A DNA stretch of 64,000 nt from Aquilaria yunnanensis (GCA_039654915.1 CM077597.1:38786001-38850000), one strand, 5' to 3'. Numbered from the stretch's first letter, positions 36,601-47,747 are shown. Translations and numbers: made by a program. The notes: generated by a model from the sequence alone, not told the origin.

Positions 36601-36845
36601 GTCACATAGGCTATGGTTCTTTCATTGGTAGCCCTTAATCTTTCTTGAATCTTCTTGATCTTGGTAGTAGTCTCCTCAATGATTTGAGGACCCAGCTCTA
36701 GCCTATCTGAGGCTTCCACCCAATAGTGGGGTGTCATGCACATTCTCCCATAAAGGGCTTCATAAAGTGCCATGCCAATGGTGCTCTGATAACTGTTGTT
36801 ATATGGAAATTCCACCAATGGAAAGTGTTAGTCCTACTCACGCTT
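33623..36845 (-). pseudogene. Chromovirus integrase C-terminus and chromodomain, split by a solo LTR
   Basis: Two pieces, 36818-36342 and 33848-33623, read continuously on the - strand once the LTR between them is removed. The first is open for about 158 residues: Met-Val-Glu-Phe-Pro-Tyr-Asn, then Tyr-Glu-Ala-Leu-Tyr-Gly-Arg, and the GPY/F signature Tyr-Ile-Gly-Pro-Tyr-Glu. The second carries the chromodomain-like tail and leads into LTR-A at 33622. It is better preserved than the + copy at 18500-19200, to which it is homologous. Everything upstream of the late integrase core is gone at about 36820. Confidence 0.82.
33854..36336 (+). repeat. Solo LTR-A, complete, plus orientation
   Basis: It is 2483 bp, from TGTTACCACC to GTGGGTAACA. 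Flanks are ATGTT (33849-33853) and ATGTC (36337-36341), a 5-bp duplication with one later change. It splits a minus-strand integrase gene, so it arrived after that element. It is the most complete + strand LTR-A here and a good reference for the family. Confidence 0.9.
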
Positions 36846-37837
36846 TGTTACCCACTCCAAGTTAATCCAATCTTGGTGCCAAAATGGTGCATTTAAACTC
36901 CCAAGATTGGTGTGTCCTGTAGGTCATTAGAAGAACACCCCTACTATATATACTCAAGTGACCCTCTTGAGCACTATGTAAATATATGCATATTGGCTCA
37001 ACGATAACACACATATTCACATTTATGAACACTATGAAAGCTAGGAAGGAAAACATTAGCACAACTCTTAGTTTTGGCTTCCACACATTAAGCATTCTTA
37101 CTAGGTTGAAAAATTCTAGCCACTACAAACAATTCATTCACAAGCGTATCCTATACATGTCCAATACACATAGGAATTATATGGTCATGCATCTAAAAAC
37201 TTTATTTGCCCAAAATAGAATTTACAAGTAGGCCGCCTATCATTTACACTTAGGCAGCTTTGCACCACATCACATACATAGCAAAAACATTACTCAAAGG
37301 TTCACATCCTTGTCTCATTTTACATTCACTACATGTACATGCATACATGCACAAAGAAATGGTCTTAACTCAGCTAAATACTCACCCTAAGTTATAGGAG
37401 TGCCTGAGACACAATGGACTCCAAAACAGGATGCCGGACAGCTACTGCATAACACAATAAGCACCATCACTAAAAATACCAAATGTGCTCTTAAAATCAC
37501 CAAACTTTGAAGATCACAACTAGAAATATGGAAGTTTAAATACCTAAAAACTTATAGAAAAAATCAAACCACAAAGGTTAGTTTGAAGGTGGTCTCTCAG
37601 CTGGACTTGAAATGATATAATTAAGGGGATTAAGTTTCATTGATGAACTTAATAAGGGTAACACTGGATTCAATATGCAATCTAACAATCATGAAAACCT
37701 ACATCCAAAGACAATAAAACACAAAACCACAATGCATGTAGCCAAGATATAGCAACCAAATGCAACAGCCATTCACAACCAACAAACACATGAAATGCGG
37801 CAGCAACATAAACCATAGGTGAGTCCATAAAGCATGC
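36846..37837 (-). repeat. LTR-A, minus orientation, partial
   Basis: It begins TGTTACCCACTCC next to the integrase remnant and has an internal deletion near 37115-37140. It stops at 37837, where the copia 5' LTR begins. The rest of this LTR does not reappear after the copia element, because Tat DNA follows at 42364. It could be the 5' LTR of the minus-strand chromovirus with most of the internal region deleted, or an independent insertion. Confidence 0.75.
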
Positions 37838-39278
37838 GGTTAGTGTTGTGCCCAAAAGCCAATCATGAGATGATTGTATTTTTGCACATTGAGTCATGAT
37901 ATTTTATTAAGCCATTAATCCAGCAAATTTTATTAAGGCATTAATCCAGCAATTATGTTTGTTGTTTTGTTTTTGCGTAACTTAACAAACATAATTGTAA
38001 CCCTAGAATAATGATATTCTTAAACGTCCCTGGTCTAGTATTATTGTGGAGCGGGTTGCAATAATACATAACGACTAGCATATGTGGAGACTAATATGAG
38101 ATATGTAGTCTACATATGGGTACAAGTTGGAGAACTTGTGTACTGGACCGACCCACCATGAGAACACTTCATGGATCATTATATGAGTGTCATAAGTGAT
38201 TCTCATAGTGATCATGGTATATGTAGTCCTTCGACCTAAAATCATCAAGGTTCCTTACATGTGAGTCACATACTTTGATACTTTCCTTTGTTGCTCGTAA
38301 CTGAGTGAACTTGAAGGAGGTCATTGGGTATGTCACATATCATGTGGAGGGATTTGTATGATCAAGATGAGATTTGTCCCTCCTATGTAACGGGAGTGAT
38401 ATCTTCGAGCCCCTTGATAGAGTGAGAGTTAGAAATTGCACGGCCATGCTCCGATGAGTTTATATACGATATCAATGTCATCAGTTTAAGTTGGTCTACT
38501 CGGTAATCAAGAAACCAAAGATTGGGCTATACGAGAGTGACACATTCCATGTCTCGTGCTTAGTCTTTATATCTTGGAGAAAGGGACAATGGCATATATC
38601 GGTGATGATCATAAAGGTTTAGTCGATTCACCAACAATCTTTTCACTTGGGTAGCAATGATGTGTTGCTAGACACCGCTCATTGCTTATGATCATAAATG
38701 TGATTTATGATCATTGCCAACATGGCAAGAGCCTATTGGGTCGCACACATAGAGCTATTTGGATCATTAGAGTGCATGGGCTAATTATTTGGGTTATGGT
38801 TTCACTTTAATTTTGTATTAATAATGGGCCAAGGAGTTGAGCCATTATTAAGCTCGAAATTAAATCCAGATTGGATTAGGGCTTTGAAACCCATTAGGCC
38901 TGGAAATTGAGTCTCACTATAAATATAACTTTTAAGTGAGAAATTCGCAGGTCTCCTTGCCCTAGCCTCCCAAAAAGACAGCTGTACTCTTCTCTTGCAA
39001 TTCCTTGGAGGACGCAAGCTATTACTGAGAGCGTAAGAGAAACGCATCTACCGGGACGTGGTGGAAGTGTGGTAATCCTAAAAGGCTCGTGTCGATACCA
39101 TAGAGAGCCTGAACATGTCAACTGTTCAGGTTTTGTGATTCGACTCTACAGTTCAGTGAGAGATCTCAACAGAAAATTAGGTATGATATTTTCGAACACC
39201 CAGTTTACCCCGTTTCACTTGGATCCTGGAGGGTTTCGGTTAAATTCTGCTGCACCGTTTGGCTCCCGAAACCCAACA
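37838..39278 (+). repeat. Copia 5' LTR (family C)
   Basis: It aligns end to end with the reverse complements of the solo LTRs at 12774 and 48554. The first base pair is GG where the others have TG. It ends CCCAACA. TATAAATA at 38918-38925 is the likely core promoter, and a GGATTAGGGC stretch lies about 45 bases upstream of it. Confidence 0.92.
38918..38925 (+). promoter_or_regulatory. TATA box of the copia LTR
   Basis: TATAAATA in a CTCAC-TATAAATA context. It is conserved at the same place in the truncated 3' LTR (42003-42010) and, on the - strand, in the solo LTR at 12774. Confidence 0.75.
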
Positions 39279-39279
39279 G

Positions 39280-39291
39280 TGGCATCAGAGC
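39280..39291 (+). other. Primer binding site, initiator Met tRNA type
   Basis: TGGCATCAGAGC lies one base after the LTR end and differs at one position from the canonical TGGTATCAGAGC. Confidence 0.85.
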
Positions 39292-39664
39292 TACTAGTGA
39301 AACCCTAAATTAGGATTGAGTGTTAAATCGCATGATGCTATGAGTTCGATTGGTTTTCGGCCATGATTAATTAGATTGATTCATGATGCAATAAACCGGA
39401 ATTCGTAATGAACATATGAGATATATGAAGAAACGACACAAATTGGTTAATGAGATTAACCCAAAATTGATAGGTATGAGATACCTATATGCATTAGGAT
39501 TCTTGCAATAGTTGCAAAAACCCTAGCTTTGTTCGGATTTGGCCTGTTTGGGCACCGAAAGTAAGGTATTTTTGGTGGCTTGAATGGAGGAGTCTCAGGT
39601 GCCTACTTTCTCAAAATAGAAGATTTTGGGCTAAGCAATTGTAAGACAGTTTTTTGCGCCCCAT

Positions 39665-39710
39665 CCGTTGACCGGTCAGCGGAACCACCACCCGTTAGCC
39701 GGCCAGCGGG
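39665..39710. repeat. Pair of CpG-rich near-palindromes in the copia leader
   Basis: CCGTTGACCGGTCAGCGG (39665-39682) is an 18-bp dyad with one mismatched pair. CCCGTTAGCCGGCCAGCGGG (39691-39710) is a related 20-bp dyad with two. They share the frame CGTT--CCGG--CAGCGG. They stand out sharply from the AT-rich leader (39292-40778), which otherwise holds no gene. Confidence 0.75.
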
Positions 39711-40778
39711 ATCGCCGTATGCGAAGCGGCACATAAATAAAAACTGGTTAATCAACGTGCAACAATTGGCATGCATCTTTGTTGAATGAGATTTGACATG
39801 ATATGCGGTGTTTGAAGCATGGTGCATGGTTATAGCCCTTGATTGGTTGTAATTGTAAATACGTCCTGGGAGTCGTGCCTTTTCTTATCACTGTCATTGT
39901 ACATTCTCTTCTCACCTTACTCCCCTCGAATGTAACTCGAGGTTTCTATTATAGATGTAATGGTGCATTATCGGATCATCCAAGGTGATATCTCCAAGGA
40001 TCATCTAAGGTGGTATGTCCAAGGAGGTGACAACAAAAAGGCAGCCAAGAATGGAAGAGAAGAAGCTTGTGAAGACTCTTTTCTTTTCTTAGGCTTTTAT
40101 GATATTCTCATTGGCTTGAGAATATTGCATAGATTGGGCTATAACCATGTCACGTTTACTTTCTTGTATGCATGAGATGCATGTTTTATATTTGTATGTG
40201 ATGCGTGTACAAGACAACCGAAGATAACAAATTGGTGAGATCAAAAGAAAAAATCCCTCAAATAAATATTAAGTCATCAAATGTGATGCCTTCCAAATGT
40301 TGGCACTCATTAAGACTTTGATCAACATTAGGTGGGTTTGCCAAAGCAAAGCACCTATGTTCTTCTTGGTAAGGCGCGATGGGATAATAGTGATATCCAA
40401 ACTGCTAACTTTGGGTTCGACTTAACTAAGTCATCCTAATAGGATTAGGGACTTAGAGGCATGGAGTTGGGCTTAAGTTCATGAGATGAGCTTGGACAAG
40501 TGTTGTTCACCCAACTATCCAAGAGTTGCATAAGATGCAATTGGCAAGGAGTTGCCTACCTAAATAGCTGTAACTTGAGAGAAAAGCCAAAGCTGACTCA
40601 GGTTGTGGTCAAATATGGATCTTGGCCCACTAGAATACCTTAGCGCCGAGGTGTTCCGAAATAATATCGAGGGTTATTTTTTTGAGGAAAATAGTGGGAG
40701 TATCGTTTAATAAAAGTCCTTATTAAATGAATTAAAATACATGACTCTTACACTACATATTTACTGTTGTAGATAACC

Positions 40779-41615
40779 ATGGCACAAAACACATCGACAC
40801 TTTTGTGGTGATCGATCCTTGAGAAGGAAAAACTGAATGGGACCAACTTTCTCAAATGGTACCAAAACTTGAGGATAGTCCTCAAACAAGAGAGAAAAGC
40901 TTATATCCTAGAGCAGCCCATTCTGAATGAGCCTGCTGCCACTGCTCCAAGAGCTGAAAGGGATGATCACAAGAGGCATTCTGATGATGCTTTGGATGTT
41001 GCATGCCTCTTGCTTATTACCATGGAATCTGAGCTTCAGAAGCAACATGAGAACATGGGGGCGTTCGATATGGTCGAACATCTCAAAATGCTTTTCCAAG
41101 AGCAAGCTAGGCATGAGAGGTTTGAGACCTCTAAGGCATTGTTTCAGTGCATGATATATGAGGGAAGTCCCGTGGGTCCTCATGTGCTCAAGATGATTGG
41201 GTACAATGAGAATCTTGAGAATTTGGGATTTTCTCTTTAGAAAGAGTTGGCTATTGATGTATTCTTGCAATCGTTGCCTAAAAGCTACAGTTACTTCGTC
41301 ATGAACTTTAACATGAACAACCTTGACAAGTCCCTCCCTGAATTGCTCAACATGTTGAGAACTGCTGAGCAAAACCTTAAGAAGGCTAAGCCCATTTTGA
41401 TGGTTCAAAAGGGCAAGGGAAAAGGAAAAGCCAACAAGAAGAAGGATAAACCTAATGGAAAGTCCAATGCTAGTTCTTCTTCAGCTGCACTGAAACCAAA
41501 GGGTGGTGTGGCAAAGGAAGGGGAGTGCTTCCATTGTAAGCAACCTGGACACTGGAAGCATAACTGCAAGCTCTATCTTGAAGAACTTGCCAAGGAAAAG
41601 GTATATGTTGGATAA
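40779..41615 (+). pseudogene. Copia gag with zinc knuckle, two in-frame stops
   Basis: One frame runs from ATG 40779 to the stop at 41613-41615. It begins Met-Ala-Gln-Asn and shows Leu-Asn-Gly-Thr-Asn-Phe then Trp, the opening of the plant copia Gag (UBN2-type) domain. The Gag core (40869-41380) includes Phe-Leu-Gln-Ser-Leu-Pro. It ends in a basic linker and a CX2CX4HX4C zinc knuckle at about 41526-41567. In-frame stops are TGA at 40809-40811 and TAG at 41238-41240. Pol normally follows in the same frame, but here the sequence passes straight into LTR DNA. Confidence 0.88.
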
Positions 41616-41635
41616 AGGAAGGGGAGTGCTTCCAT
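41614..41635 (+). repeat. 22-bp duplicated gag segment at the deletion junction
   Basis: The 22 bases here are identical to 41513-41534, which encode the start of the zinc knuckle about 100 bp upstream. The last six, TTCCAT, are also present in the LTR at 38544-38549, and the LTR then continues as GTCTCGTGC. The copy therefore bridges gag and LTR. Confidence 0.85.
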
Positions 41636-42363
41636 GTCTCGTGCTTAGTCTTGATATCTTGGATAAAGGGACAATGGCATATATCGGTGATGATCATAAA
41701 GGTTTAGTCGAATCATCGACAATCTTGTCACTTGGGTAGCAATGATGTGTTGCTAGACACCGCTCATTGCTTATGATCATAAATGTGATTTATGATCATT
41801 GCCAACGTGATAAGAGCCTATTGGGTCGCACACATAGAGCTATTTGTATCATTAGAGTGCATGGGCTAATTATTTGGGTTATGGTTACACTTTAATTTCG
41901 TATTAATAATGGGCCTAAGAGTTGAGCCATTATTAAGCCCGAAATTAAATCCTAATTGGATTAGGGCTTTGAAACCCATTAGGCCTGGAAGTTGAGTCTC
42001 ACTATAAATACAAGTTCTAGTGAGAAATTCGCAGGTCTCCTTGCCCTGGCCTCCCAAAAGGACAGTCGCACTCTTCTCTTGCAACTCCTTAGAGGACACA
42101 AGCTAGCACTGCGAGCGCAAGAGAAACGCATCTGCCGGGATGTGGTTGAAGCGTGGTGATCCTGAGAGGCTCGTGTGGATACCATAGAGAGCTTGAACAT
42201 ATCAACTGTTCAGGTTTTGTGATTCGACTCTACAGTTGAGTGAGAGATCTCAACCAAAAATTAGGTATGAAAATTTTTGAACACCCAGTTTACCCCGTTT
42301 CACTTGGATCCTAGAGGGTTTCAGTTAAATTCTGCTACGCTGTTTGGCTCCCGAAACCCAACA
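41630..42363 (+). repeat. Copia 3' LTR, 5' half missing
   Basis: From TTCCATGTCTCG onward it follows the 5' LTR from 38544 to its end CCCAACA, with TATAAATA at 42003-42010. The first half (about 700 bp) is absent. It ends at 42363, beside Tat integrase DNA. Confidence 0.9.
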
Positions 42364-42384
42364 CCATGCTGGCAAAAGGTGCAC

Positions 42385-42977
42385 AAAAAGTTCGTCTGGA
42401 AGAACATAGTATGCTGATTTGGCATACCGACGGTGACATCGGCCAGTAATGATTTCCAGTCTATGGACAGAAGATTTCAAGAATCCGTCATCGACCTCAA
42501 AATAAAAAGGCACTTCAGCCCACTAGCTCAGCCCCCGAGCAACAGACAAGTGGAGTTGCCGAAAGAGCTACAAAAGAGGGACTATAAGAGATGCAAAGGG
42601 AAAATGGCCAGGAGAACTTCGTATTGTACTAAGGAGTTGTCACTTATCTCCAGTATAGAAGCCACTATCCATTTGAAGTAGTTCGGCCATCATACAGATG
42701 TTTGACGAAGCATGGCCGACGAACCAAGCCCGAAAGCTGGCCATTCCGGCAAAAGGTGGCCACAAGTGCAAACCTGCATGATAGGCCAAAAGGAATAAGG
42801 AAAAGAAGACCTCACCCCCGAAAGGCTGAATTAGAACCCCAAAAGCCGTCCTATGGGGTACTACGGCATTTGATCCTAAACGAGGTCCAAAAGGGAGTAT
42901 ACAAGCTCGGCAGCACCGAAGAAGGAAAACTGAAAAATACAAGGCACTCGGGTGCCTTAAAGAAATTCTACACTTAG
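42385..42977 (+). pseudogene. Tat integrase C-terminal part, degenerate
   Basis: Readable pieces are Phe-Val-Trp-Lys-Asn-Ile and Phe-Gly-Ile-Pro-Thr-Val at 42392-42435, then Asp-Leu-Lys-Ile-Lys-Arg-His-Phe-Ser and a Gln-Val-Glu with the third catalytic acidic residue (Glu codon 42552-42554). The end (42876-42977) reads Gly-Val-Tyr-Lys-Leu-Gly and finishes His-Ser-Gly-Ala-Leu-Lys-Lys-Phe-Tyr-Thr, the characteristic tail of Tat polyproteins. A stop near 42417 and frame changes show decay. The first two catalytic Asp residues are missing or unreadable. Confidence 0.75.
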
Positions 42978-43414
42978 AATTTGTAGACAAGAAATGGTGA
43001 AAGCCAGAAATTTGTCTAAGTACAAAAAGTTTTCCCCTGTCTGAGAATGTTCACCGAACAAAGCTGAAGTATGGACTCCCGAAAGTCTCCTATTCCTTCC
43101 GAAGTTAGTTGGGTTATAGACCCAAAAGAGGGCAAGTCTACCGAACACAGCCGACAAGGGGTAGGCTAAACTTTGCCTAAGGGAACTTTGCCAACTGCGA
43201 AAGACCTCCCGAAGAATGGCCGACGAAAATGAGCAAAGAGAGTACCGAAGTACCTTGACCGATAGTGGTCGGGACAAATGGGAAACAAAAATTGCTCAAA
43301 AAGACTTAGCCAAAATAATGAAGGAAAATTCATTGAAGAAGGTCTTGATACAAGGAGAAGATTACAAGAAGAAAGAGTACAAAGAAGTAGAAGAAGGTGA
43401 AGGTCCTAGAATAT

Positions 43415-45917
43415 CTAAGGGACCCCGGCGTCATGGAAAGCTTCGGCTCCTGAATCTTTCACCGCCACCTTCGATGCAGGAGGAGGAAATGGCAGGTTAA
43501 GGAACTCGACTCTTGACCACTTGCACCGAGGCCCCCTGGGAATATCCAGGGCAGCCAGAAAGGAGGGATCGAGGTCCAGATACTTCTTCAGAAACTGATG
43601 ACGAGCTAGGCAGAAGTCGTCCTGAAAAGCAACCTTGGACGTCTGGACGGCTTTCCCTCTTTCAACGTCCAACTCATCCGCCTCATGTTGAAGATCCGAA
43701 ACCTCCTGCTGAAGGTTGGATATCTCCTTCTCTAGCTCCTCGATTTTCTTCTTCTTCTTCGAACTCTCCTTCAGCAAGTCGAACTTGGCCTGGAGTTCGG
43801 CATTTTCAGCCATTGCCTTCGCCAGGAGGGCAGACTCCCATTCCTTTTCCTTTTGAAGGGTCTTATTGGCCGAAGTCAGGCTGATTAATTTGTTGTCAAG
43901 GTCGGACATCTTTTTGGAAAAATCCTTGAAGAGCCCCTCTTGGCTTCAAGAACTCCTCCAGAAGACCGGCAATCTTCTCCTTGCATATTTGGTTCAACTC
44001 GATGTTCGTCAGCACCAAGTTGGCACAAAACACTTTGGCCTTGTCCAATTTGTCTTCAGCCCAAGCTCGGGCCAAAGACTGCTTTGTTGCCCAAGCTCGG
44101 AGGTATCCACTATACCCCAAAAGCTGCAAAAGAAAAGAAAGAAGGTACTTACCGAAATTTGCACAAGGAAAGCCAAAAACACTTAGGCAAAAAGTGGGAA
44201 GGAAAAGTGAAGAGCCTGAAGAATTACCTGGGCAGCATGCTGGAAAACTTTTGCAGCAAGGGCATCCTCGGAGGCACACTCCTCGGCGACTGCCTTGAAG
44301 GATGCCAGAGTAAGCACGCCCCTCGCCATTTGGCGAGCCATTTCTCGACAATCCTCGGACAATAGATTCATGTCCTCCGTGAAAGACCCGAATGGCTCCC
44401 TCGGGACTTTGTCCTTCGGGACATGAGAATCCTGAAGATCCCTCCTTCGGGCATGCTCAACCTTCCAAGCCAGGGGCGCCGCATCCTCTGCAAAAAGAAA
44501 CATGCATCTTATCAGGTAAAAGTTCCTTGATTATAAAAAATGTAAGTTTTGATCGCAGGGAAAAAGAGACAAACCTAGCGCGACCTTGGCACAGTCGTCA
44601 TCAGAGTCACCGACCTCCTCCACATCGGCAGGAACATGTTTGCCCTTGGCCCTTCGGCGCTTTTCTAGGTCTTCGGCAGAAAGATCCGCCAAAGAGCCCA
44701 ACAAATCCACCGACGTGGCGGGACTCGGAAGGGCAGAAACGGCCACCTCGGTAAGATCCCCCCCGGCAGTTTCAGGCTTGGATAAAGTTGCAACCTCTGT
44801 AGAAGTTGCAATGACATCGCCAACCTTGGTGGAAGTAGCAATAACATCACCGACTTTCGAAACGTCCTCCGGAGGGGGAAGAGGGGTGTCCTTCTTGGCC
44901 TTCTTGGGCAAAGATGATCCGCTCCAAGAAGCCTTGCTCCTCTTCTTTTGTTCTCCCTTCTCGGCCTGACCAAGGAAGAGAGACCTGTAGTAGGCGGTAG
45001 ATTCGTCACCCATCTCTGAAAAAGAGGGAAGAAATCAGTGTAAGTCCACAGGCACTTAGGTTGAAAAAACTTTGAAAGAAACTTACTTTCAAAAAAGGCT
45101 TCGTAAGTAAGCTCGCTCCGAAGGAGCTTAACCAGCCAAGAGTTCTTCCCCTCGGTAGCAGGAGCTGGCATGTCGAGATCCGTCATGTGCTCCGTAACCA
45201 CCCCCAACTCCCGAAGGACATCCTCGGTCATGAGTTTCCACATGATCGGGAAAGGGTAGAGAGAGCGTGAAGGGACCTCGGCATCCCAGTCAGTGACAGC
45301 ACAGATTCGTCTGTCAAAGTCCCAAACCTCGCCGCCAACTCAGGAGTTAGCAGCTTCCTGGGATCCATGACATCCGCCTCCAGCTTTCCCCGAGCCCACT
45401 TAGTCGGGACGTGCGACCAGGCCTCCGCCACCTTCAGGAAGATGAACTTCCTTTGCCACCCTCGCCAGCTATCCTTGGTAGCGAAGGTGAACATAAATTT
45501 CTTGCTCCCAGATCCCCGAGGCAGCATGAAATAAAAGCGACCCTTCGAAACTAGATAGAGCTTATAGTACTGCTTGAACAGGATGAAATCGGGTTCTACC
45601 CCAAAGATCCCGCACATGCAGAGAAAGGCGTTGAAATAGAAAAATGAGTTGGGAGGAAGCTGATTCACGGCTATGCCATGAAATTGGCAAAACTCGCAAA
45701 TCAACTTCGCAGGAGGAAACCGAAGTCCGGCCTTCAGTTGGGCTCAAAAAACGGTAACCTCATCACCCTGATTCATAAAGCTAAATTGGCCAAGGCGAGG
45801 TAACCTTCTAATGGCATACGAGGGAAGGAAAATTTTGGTCTTCCACTTTTCTAATTTTTCAGGAGTAGTGCAACAAGGGTGAGACATAAGAGGTTGCCAG
45901 CTCTTGGGAATAGGCAT
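43415..45917 (-). pseudogene. Antisense gene of the Tat element: gypsy-type transposon domain plus coiled coil, four exons
   Basis: From ATG at 45917 the - strand encodes a protein resembling the plant 'putative gypsy type transposon' (Transposase_28) family. The N-terminal domain covers 45917-45250, with Phe-Tyr-Phe-Asn-Ala-Phe-Leu and Trp-Arg-Gly-Trp-Gln-Arg-Lys. A Pro/Ala-rich linker includes a doubled Val-Gly-Asp-Val-Ile-Ala-Thr-Ser-Thr. A long Lys/Glu coiled coil lies near the C-terminus (43890-43660). Three GT-AG introns fit: 45086-45016 (71 bp), 44574-44488 (87 bp) and 44227-44124 (104 bp); joined exons stay in phase. Breaks are TGA at 45746-45744, a frame change near 45250, and one at an A run near 43908. 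The function is unknown. Long + strand frames here are shadows. Confidence 0.72.
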
Positions 45918-46188
45918 GGTTGACCGAAAAATGATTTCGGAAAAAGGCAGGAAAATGATTTCGGAAAGAGGAAAAATGACTTTGAGAAGCAAAAAGAAAA
46001 GCACAAACCGAAGGAACTCTAGAAATTAGAACCCAGCAAAAGTCTTGCCAAAGTATGGGTTTGAGGATGCCGTCGTAAAAGATTGCCGGAAATTGCTACG
46101 CCGCTAAAACCGCCACAAAAGAGGAGAAAAAGGCACAGAGCAAAATGAGAGCAAAGAAACACAAATAAAGAGTATGACAGAAGCAAGG

Positions 46189-46196
46189 CTTATATA
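46189..46196 (-). promoter_or_regulatory. TATA box for the antisense Tat gene
   Basis: On the - strand it reads CTATATAAGCC, a canonical plant TATA box, about 270 bases before the ATG at 45917. A G-box core CACGTG at 46307-46312 lies about 110 bases further upstream. The orientation and spacing fit a promoter driving transcription opposite to the element. Confidence 0.65.
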
Positions 46197-46306
46197 GATC
46201 GAGGAAGGACAGCCAAAAGGGCGTCATAAATGCTGCGTGAAAGTGCAACGTCGCCATAATGGCCCCTCGCGCACGAAAAGACATGCCCATCCTAGCTGAT
46301 GCCTGC

Positions 46307-46312
46307 CACGTG
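46307..46312. promoter_or_regulatory. G-box (CACGTG) upstream of the antisense gene
   Basis: CACGTG within TGCCACGTGTCG matches the extended plant G-box (binding site of bZIP/bHLH regulators). It lies 111 bases upstream of the - strand TATA box. Confidence 0.5.
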
Positions 46313-46727
46313 TCGCCCATCATGAGAAACTAGGACACATTTTCTGACATTTAGAAAACCCGGGCACGCTGCTCGAGACTGGCACGACTAGTTTCAAGAC
46401 ACGACGGTTCACTAGCCTATGGCGGGAAAAATAATAAAGTTGGGTATCTCGAGAACACCGAAGGATGGATAGATGACATATGTCCGAACAAGGCTTATCA
46501 CCTAGGAGGCGAAGCGCCTCCCCAACCGACGTCATACTCTGAGTGTAAATCCATAAGGTCCGGGGTTCAAGGCTCTGTGTCGCCTCGTTCGACTGAAATG
46601 GACATACTACCACGTGGGCCTCCGGGAGTCCACAGGGTCATGCTGTCAAAACTGCCAATTGGGCGATAGACGGACAACAAAAGGACTACTTGCCGAAGTC
46701 TCCACTTCGGGCTTTCCAAGGGGGGCA

Positions 46728-47747
46728 TGTGATAGCCAAAGTGCTATCGCCTTGACCACCTGCCGATCATGGGAAAGAGGGCGCTAGACACCTAAGGCGT
46801 ACGACCTCAGAAAGGACTCCAGAGTGAAGGAAGGCATTACACCTGAGGCGCACGACCTTGGTACATCACTAAATGCCAACTTCGAAAGCCAGCGTAGCGC
46901 CTCCTTCGGGAGGGTGACTGAACCAGCTTCGGGAGAGAAAGACCAATCGCCCCCTACGGGACAAAGCCCCCTGAAGGCGTAGGCACCAAAGTTCCAGCCC
47001 AACTCCGGGAAAGGACCCATCACCTCAAAGTGAGACATCAACCAAAGGGACCTCGGTTGTACGGCAAAAGCCATCAAGGAGTCTCTGACACTTCGCTCAT
47101 ATACATCTCCAACACGTCACCCCCAGACACACTCTAACACGCCATCACAGCATGCGTCCTGTCACACAGGGCTACACCTACTACAGCTCGCGGCCCAAGG
47201 AGCCTGTAGATGACTAGGGGCCTCCACGCCAAAAAATACGAACACCATCCGTCCATACACGTGTCACAATCTGAAGGGATCACCTCCTCCCTTATAGACT
47301 AGGGAAATGGTCACAGGCAGGGGTTCCCCGTCCGGAGGACCAAAAGGACAAGAGGATGCTCTCCTCTCTCCGCCTGAATACTCTCCCTTCAGCCCTCAGA
47401 AAGACAAGCCAGGCAAGAGTCCCTTGTGCTTGTTGCTGAGTATCTCTCTTTCTCGGAGCACTGACTTGGGCGTCGGAGGTTCCCCCCTAGAAAACCACCC
47501 CGGGGACCTCTTAACCCCTGTTTTCTGAGTGTTTCAGCCAGGTCTCCCTGAAGGACCTCCGCTCCGGGCTCTCTCCCGTGATGGAAGTCTTTCCCGTCCT
47601 CACCAACCACGGTACCAGGAAGCTGCTGGCCACCACCTAAGGTGACCCTCTCAGGGTACCTTCTTGCACCCCCAGGACCCCCTTTTGCCCACACCGCTGC
47701 ACACAGTGGAGATGCTGGCTCCACACCTCCCGAAGCCCGGCATCACA
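46728..47747 (+). repeat. Tat 3' LTR
   Basis: It opens TGTGATAGCC straight after the purine-rich CCAAGGGGGGCA (46716-46727) and closes GGCATCACA, so the ends are inverted repeats. It is 1020 bp and GC-rich. No second copy of this LTR is in the window, so the boundaries rest on the terminal inverted repeat and PPT only. Confidence 0.65.

Larger units (their letters stand above)
37838..42363 (+). mobile_element. Deleted Ty1/copia element (family C): 5' LTR, PBS, gag, truncated 3' LTR
   Basis: The order is LTR 37838-39278, Met-tRNA primer site 39280-39291, a 1.5-kb leader, a gag gene 40779-41615, then directly the 3' half of an LTR ending at 42363. All of protease, integrase, RT and RNase H and the first part of the 3' LTR are missing. 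The copy could not move by itself. The outer flanks, CATGC on the left and CCATG on the right, overlap in CATG but are not a clean 5-bp duplication. Confidence 0.88.
42364..47747 (+). mobile_element. 3' portion of a Tat-lineage Ty3/gypsy element
   Basis: In order: integrase end on + (42385-42977), a spacer, a four-exon gene on the - strand (45917-43415), its promoter, a PPT at 46720-46727 and a 1020-bp LTR (46728-47747). The whole block is GC-rich and dense in CCGAA/TTCGG words, unlike the AT-rich DNA on both sides, which supports a single origin. The 5' LTR, gag, protease and RT are missing; the left border coincides with the end of the copia LTR. Tat-lineage elements such as maize Grande are known to carry extra genes, including antisense ones, between pol and the 3' LTR. 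Confidence 0.78.

Noticed and set aside
43513..44365. Several + strand frames of 100-140 codons
   Set aside because: They overlap the exons of the - strand Tat gene, whose product has domain-like sequence, phase-keeping introns and a promoter; the + frames are GC-driven shadows.
46555..46585. tRNA-like B-box (GGTCCGGGGTTCAAGGCTC)
   Set aside because: No matching A-box at the right distance, and the TPsiC stem does not pair; I could not fold a tRNA or define a SINE.
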